A DNA stretch of 64,000 nt. Origin: SB11 sp943370295. Lineage in GTDB: Bacteria > Bacteroidota > Bacteroidia > UBA8524. Within the stretch, counting starts at the first letter, position 1. Every line of letters starts with the position of its first letter. The position numbers were made by a program, and so were the translations under genes. Location of the stretch: assembly GCA_943370295.1 (NCBI GenBank), contig CALRQL020000004.1:62001-126000 (forward strand), written 5' to 3'. This document shows positions 61,898-64,000 of this stretch, in pieces. The notes under the pieces were generated by a model, which did not search any database, was not told where the DNA came from, and worked only from the letters and a program-made list of their open reading frames with translations.

Positions 61898-62494
61898 ATG
61901 TATTCTTCAGCAGGTATGCAGCAATTAGCGCAGGTTATCAAGGGAATGATAAGCATTAGTGAGAACGAAATAGACGGGTTGTTGCAACAATGTTTTACCA
62001 AAGAGTTTAAGCGAAACGAAATTTTAAGTGTGCCCGATGTAGTACCCAATGAAATATATTTTATCAGTGAAGGCATTGTTAGGGTAATTGTAACCGACCA
62101 AGAGGGTACACAACACACTATTTATTTTGCTGCTGAAAACAGTTTTATTGCTGATTATTCATGCTTTATACTCAAACAACCCTCGTTATATTCCCTGCAA
62201 GCTATTGAGGCTACCAAAGCCATTGTACTACCCCGCAAAGCAATTGAATGGGGATATGCAAATCTTACACAAGGCGATAAATTGGGTAGATTGGTGGCAG
62301 AATCTTATTTCATCTACCACGATAACTTTATTCAAAACCTATACGCCCGCACACCAAAAGAACGGTACGATACCATTGTAAATACGTTTCCAAATATACA
62401 CAATCGCGTGCCTCAGCACATGATAGCCTCTTATCTGGGTATTACCTCTGTACACCTTAGCAGGCTAAAAAAAGCAGCCATTAAAAAAACATAA
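61898..62494 (+). CDS. Crp/Fnr family transcriptional regulator
   Basis: A 198-aa regulator with a cyclic-nucleotide-binding-like beta-roll at about residues 30-120 (IYFISEGIVRVIVTD, SFIADYSCFI) and a C-terminal helix-turn-helix (NRVPQHMIASYLGITSVHLSRLKKA). It lacks the four-cysteine set of oxygen-sensing FNR (only C32 and about C86 are seen). The HTH is of the short type frequent in Bacteroidota. It may regulate the SRPBCC-SDR genes that follow or other targets; its ligand is unknown. An alternative ATG lies at 61916. Confidence 0.88.
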   Translation: MYSSAGMQQLAQVIKGMISISENEIDGLLQQCFTKEFKRNEILSVPDVVPNEIYFISEGIVRVIVTDQEGTQHTIYFAAENSFIADYSCFILKQPSLYSLQAIEATKAIVLPRKAIEWGYANLTQGDKLGRLVAESYFIYHDNFIQNLYARTPKERYDTIVNTFPNIHNRVPQHMIASYLGITSVHLSRLKKAAIKKT

Positions 62495-62554
62495 ACAAAT
62501 GTTATCGTTTGTGGCCTTTAAGTGCGGGTAAGTTTGTTGATAAAACAACTTACC

Positions 62555-63112
62555 ATGAAAAGACTATTTATCGCCCCGCTTTTTTTGCTAACAGTATTAT
62601 TTTCATTAATGGCTCAAACGGAGGATTCACTCACCATTAACTGGCCACAAAATTACATACCTGAAAAAAGCAGTTTTTATGTACACAATGAAATAATAAT
62701 TGATGCTCCGCCCTATGTGGTTTGGGAATTATTGATTGATGCAGAAAGTTGGCCACAATGGTACAAAGGTGCCAGCGGGGTGGATATCATAAACCCTGCC
62801 GATACAGTGTTGAAAGAAACATCAGCATTTACCTGGAAAACAATGGGGCTAACATTTACCTCAACCATAAAAGAGTTTCAACCTTATACAAGATTAAGTT
62901 GGGAATCGGTTAGAAGCAGTATTCAAGGGTATCACGCATGGCTCATAATTCCCACACCCGGAGGGTGCAAATTAATTACCGACGAGTCACAAAAAGGATG
63001 GTTAACATTTTTTGAAAAAATTTTTCAGCCTAACAAGCTTCGTAAACTGCATGATAAATGGCTTGGTGCGATAAAAAATAAAGCCGAGGCAAGGTTCAAA
63101 TCAACTAATTAA
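62555..63112 (+). CDS. SRPBCC family (START-like) exported protein
   Basis: A 185-aa protein with an N-terminal signal segment (MKRLFIAPLFLLTVLFSLMA; cleavage near LMAQ). The fold is the START/polyketide cyclase-like SRPBCC type: HNEIIIDAPPYVVWELLID then WPQWYKGASGVDII and HAWLIIPTPGGCKLITDE. The ATG at 62555 was chosen over the frame start at 62522 because it gives a signal peptide. Ligand unknown. It precedes the SDR gene by five bases. Confidence 0.82.
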   Translation: MKRLFIAPLFLLTVLFSLMAQTEDSLTINWPQNYIPEKSSFYVHNEIIIDAPPYVVWELLIDAESWPQWYKGASGVDIINPADTVLKETSAFTWKTMGLTFTSTIKEFQPYTRLSWESVRSSIQGYHAWLIIPTPGGCKLITDESQKGWLTFFEKIFQPNKLRKLHDKWLGAIKNKAEARFKSTN

Positions 63113-63117
63113 GAGTA

Positions 63118-63927
63118 ATGAAACTTACAAATACAGATAAAAACAGATTATTTAACAGCTATGGCGAGTGGGCATTAGTTACCGGTGCTACATCGGGCAT
63201 AGGTCGTCAAATAGCCGTTTTGTTGGCAGGTGCAGGGTTTAATTTGATTATTAATGCCCGAAGTGAAAATATGCTGATAACACTATCAAATGAGCTTATC
63301 CAAAGCTATCGGGTAAAAATAAAAATAGCGTGTTTTGATTTATCAACCGAAGACGGCGTGAAAAAACTGATAGCAACTTGCAATGAGGTAAACATAGGGT
63401 TATTAGTAGCTTCTGCGGGCTTTGGTACATCGGGCACATTTATTACATCGTCCGTTCAAAACGAGCAGAATATGCTGCGCGTAAACTGCGAAGCAGTGAT
63501 GTTGCTCACCCACCATTTTAGCAAAGTATTTGCAAGCCAACAACGTGGCGGCATTATTTTACTTAGCTCAATGGTTGGTTTTCAGGGGGTACCTTATGCG
63601 GCACATTATGCCGCCACAAAAGCCTACATACAAACCTTGGCCGAAGGTATTTATCACGAGTTGAAGCCGTTTGGCGTTGATGTGCTGGCTGCTGCACCGG
63701 GGCCTGTTAAAAGTGGCTTTGGTGAGCGTGCAGATATGAACATGAAGGTTGCATTAACCACGCAGCAAGTAGCAGTGCCTATACTAAAAGCATTGGGCAA
63801 AAGAACAACCGTATTGCCCGGTGTGCTTACTAAGCTATTGGTATATTCATTGCGCACAGTACCCCGTAGCATAAAGGTGCTGATTATGAAACAAGTGATG
63901 AAGGGAATGACCCAACACCGGTATTAA
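63118..63927 (+). CDS. Short-chain dehydrogenase/reductase
   Basis: A 269-aa classical SDR. The cofactor motif is TGATSGIG (about residues 22-29), the active-site serine is near 150-151 (LLSSMVG), and the catalytic pair is Y164 and K168 (HYAATKAY). NAG is replaced by SAG (ASAGFG). The substrate is unknown; the C-terminus (SLRTVPRSIKVLIMKQVM) resembles acyl or sterol-type SDRs. It is probably cotranscribed with the SRPBCC gene, after the Crp-like regulator. The last 73 bases of the window hold nothing recognisable. Confidence 0.88.
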   Translation: MKLTNTDKNRLFNSYGEWALVTGATSGIGRQIAVLLAGAGFNLIINARSENMLITLSNELIQSYRVKIKIACFDLSTEDGVKKLIATCNEVNIGLLVASAGFGTSGTFITSSVQNEQNMLRVNCEAVMLLTHHFSKVFASQQRGGIILLSSMVGFQGVPYAAHYAATKAYIQTLAEGIYHELKPFGVDVLAAAPGPVKSGFGERADMNMKVALTTQQVAVPILKALGKRTTVLPGVLTKLLVYSLRTVPRSIKVLIMKQVMKGMTQHRY

Positions 63928-64000
63928 TTGCCAAGAATCTATAATGCGTTGGAATACAGTGATTACGTTTAAAACTGATTTCCATCATATTTCTTGTGGT

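Noticed and set aside
61898..62494. Identifying the Crp-like protein as the oxygen sensor for the cco sites
   Set aside because: It lacks the cysteine set for an iron-sulfur cluster, and no TGAC-N4-GTCA site lies in front of it.
1..64000. CRISPR arrays, insertion sequences, prophage, attachment sites or replication origin
   Set aside because: No regularly spaced repeats, transposase, integrase or DnaA-box cluster could be found by reading.

Overview
The window is a chromosomal stretch from a Bacteroidota bacterium, most likely a flavobacterial or sphingobacterial-type lineage outside the gut Bacteroidales. The evidence is: Bacteroidota -7 promoter boxes (TAnnTTTG) in front of many genes and few Shine-Dalgarno sequences; gliding genes gldD and gldE; proteins with type IX secretion C-terminal domains; a fused CcoNO cytochrome oxidase subunit; zinc-free type B ribosomal protein L31; and a mevalonate pathway instead of the MEP pathway. 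No tRNA, rRNA, CRISPR array, prophage or insertion sequence was seen. The window reads as stable core genome with a sprinkling of lineage-specific secreted proteins.

Layout. 1-5080: a partial glycosyltransferase and miaB, an operon for a LruC-domain protein and a lipoprotein, and an RmlD-like reductase. 5111-13640 (minus strand): a compact operon tpiA-prmA-(1457-aa secreted protein)-plsY-clpS, preceded by a sugar nucleotidyltransferase-like gene and rpmE2. 13750-19628: small lipoproteins, a GH3-family adenylating enzyme, a serine hydrolase, an outer membrane protein and cytidine deaminase. 19718-33890: a saccharopine-dehydrogenase-like enzyme, four cell-surface or T9SS-linked proteins, a methyltransferase with a DUF349 protein, HMG-CoA lyase and a second serine hydrolase.

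33880-40584: a divergent information-processing and gliding block. To the left run HU, a TPR protein, a 29-aa basic protein and RNase G; to the right run mutY, ssb, gldE and gldD. 40652-43359: a T9SS cargo protein and a DegP-like protease. 43761-49131: a mevalonate cluster (type 2 IPP isomerase, HMG-CoA reductase, GYDIA-family kinase, diphosphomevalonate decarboxylase, mevalonate kinase). It is complete from HMG-CoA to IPP/DMAPP only if the GYDIA kinase is the phosphomevalonate kinase. 49145-52192: an acetyltransferase, queA and a FtsX/MacB-type permease.

52318-61801: a full cbb3-oxidase locus (coiled-coil protein, copper ATPase CcoI, CcoS, CcoNO fusion, CcoQ, monoheme CcoP, CcoG, CcoH, a TauE/SafE-type membrane protein). 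Two TGAC-N4-GTCA palindromes sit at activator-like distances from its two predicted promoters. 61898-63927: a Crp-like regulator, an SRPBCC protein and a short-chain dehydrogenase.

The most interesting leads are the putative Crp/Fnr-family operators of the cco locus, the candidate phosphomevalonate kinase, the giant secreted protein inside a housekeeping operon, the very short basic protein next to RNase G, and the many promoters that predict leaderless or nearly leaderless mRNAs. All functional calls come from reading the sequence; no database search was run.
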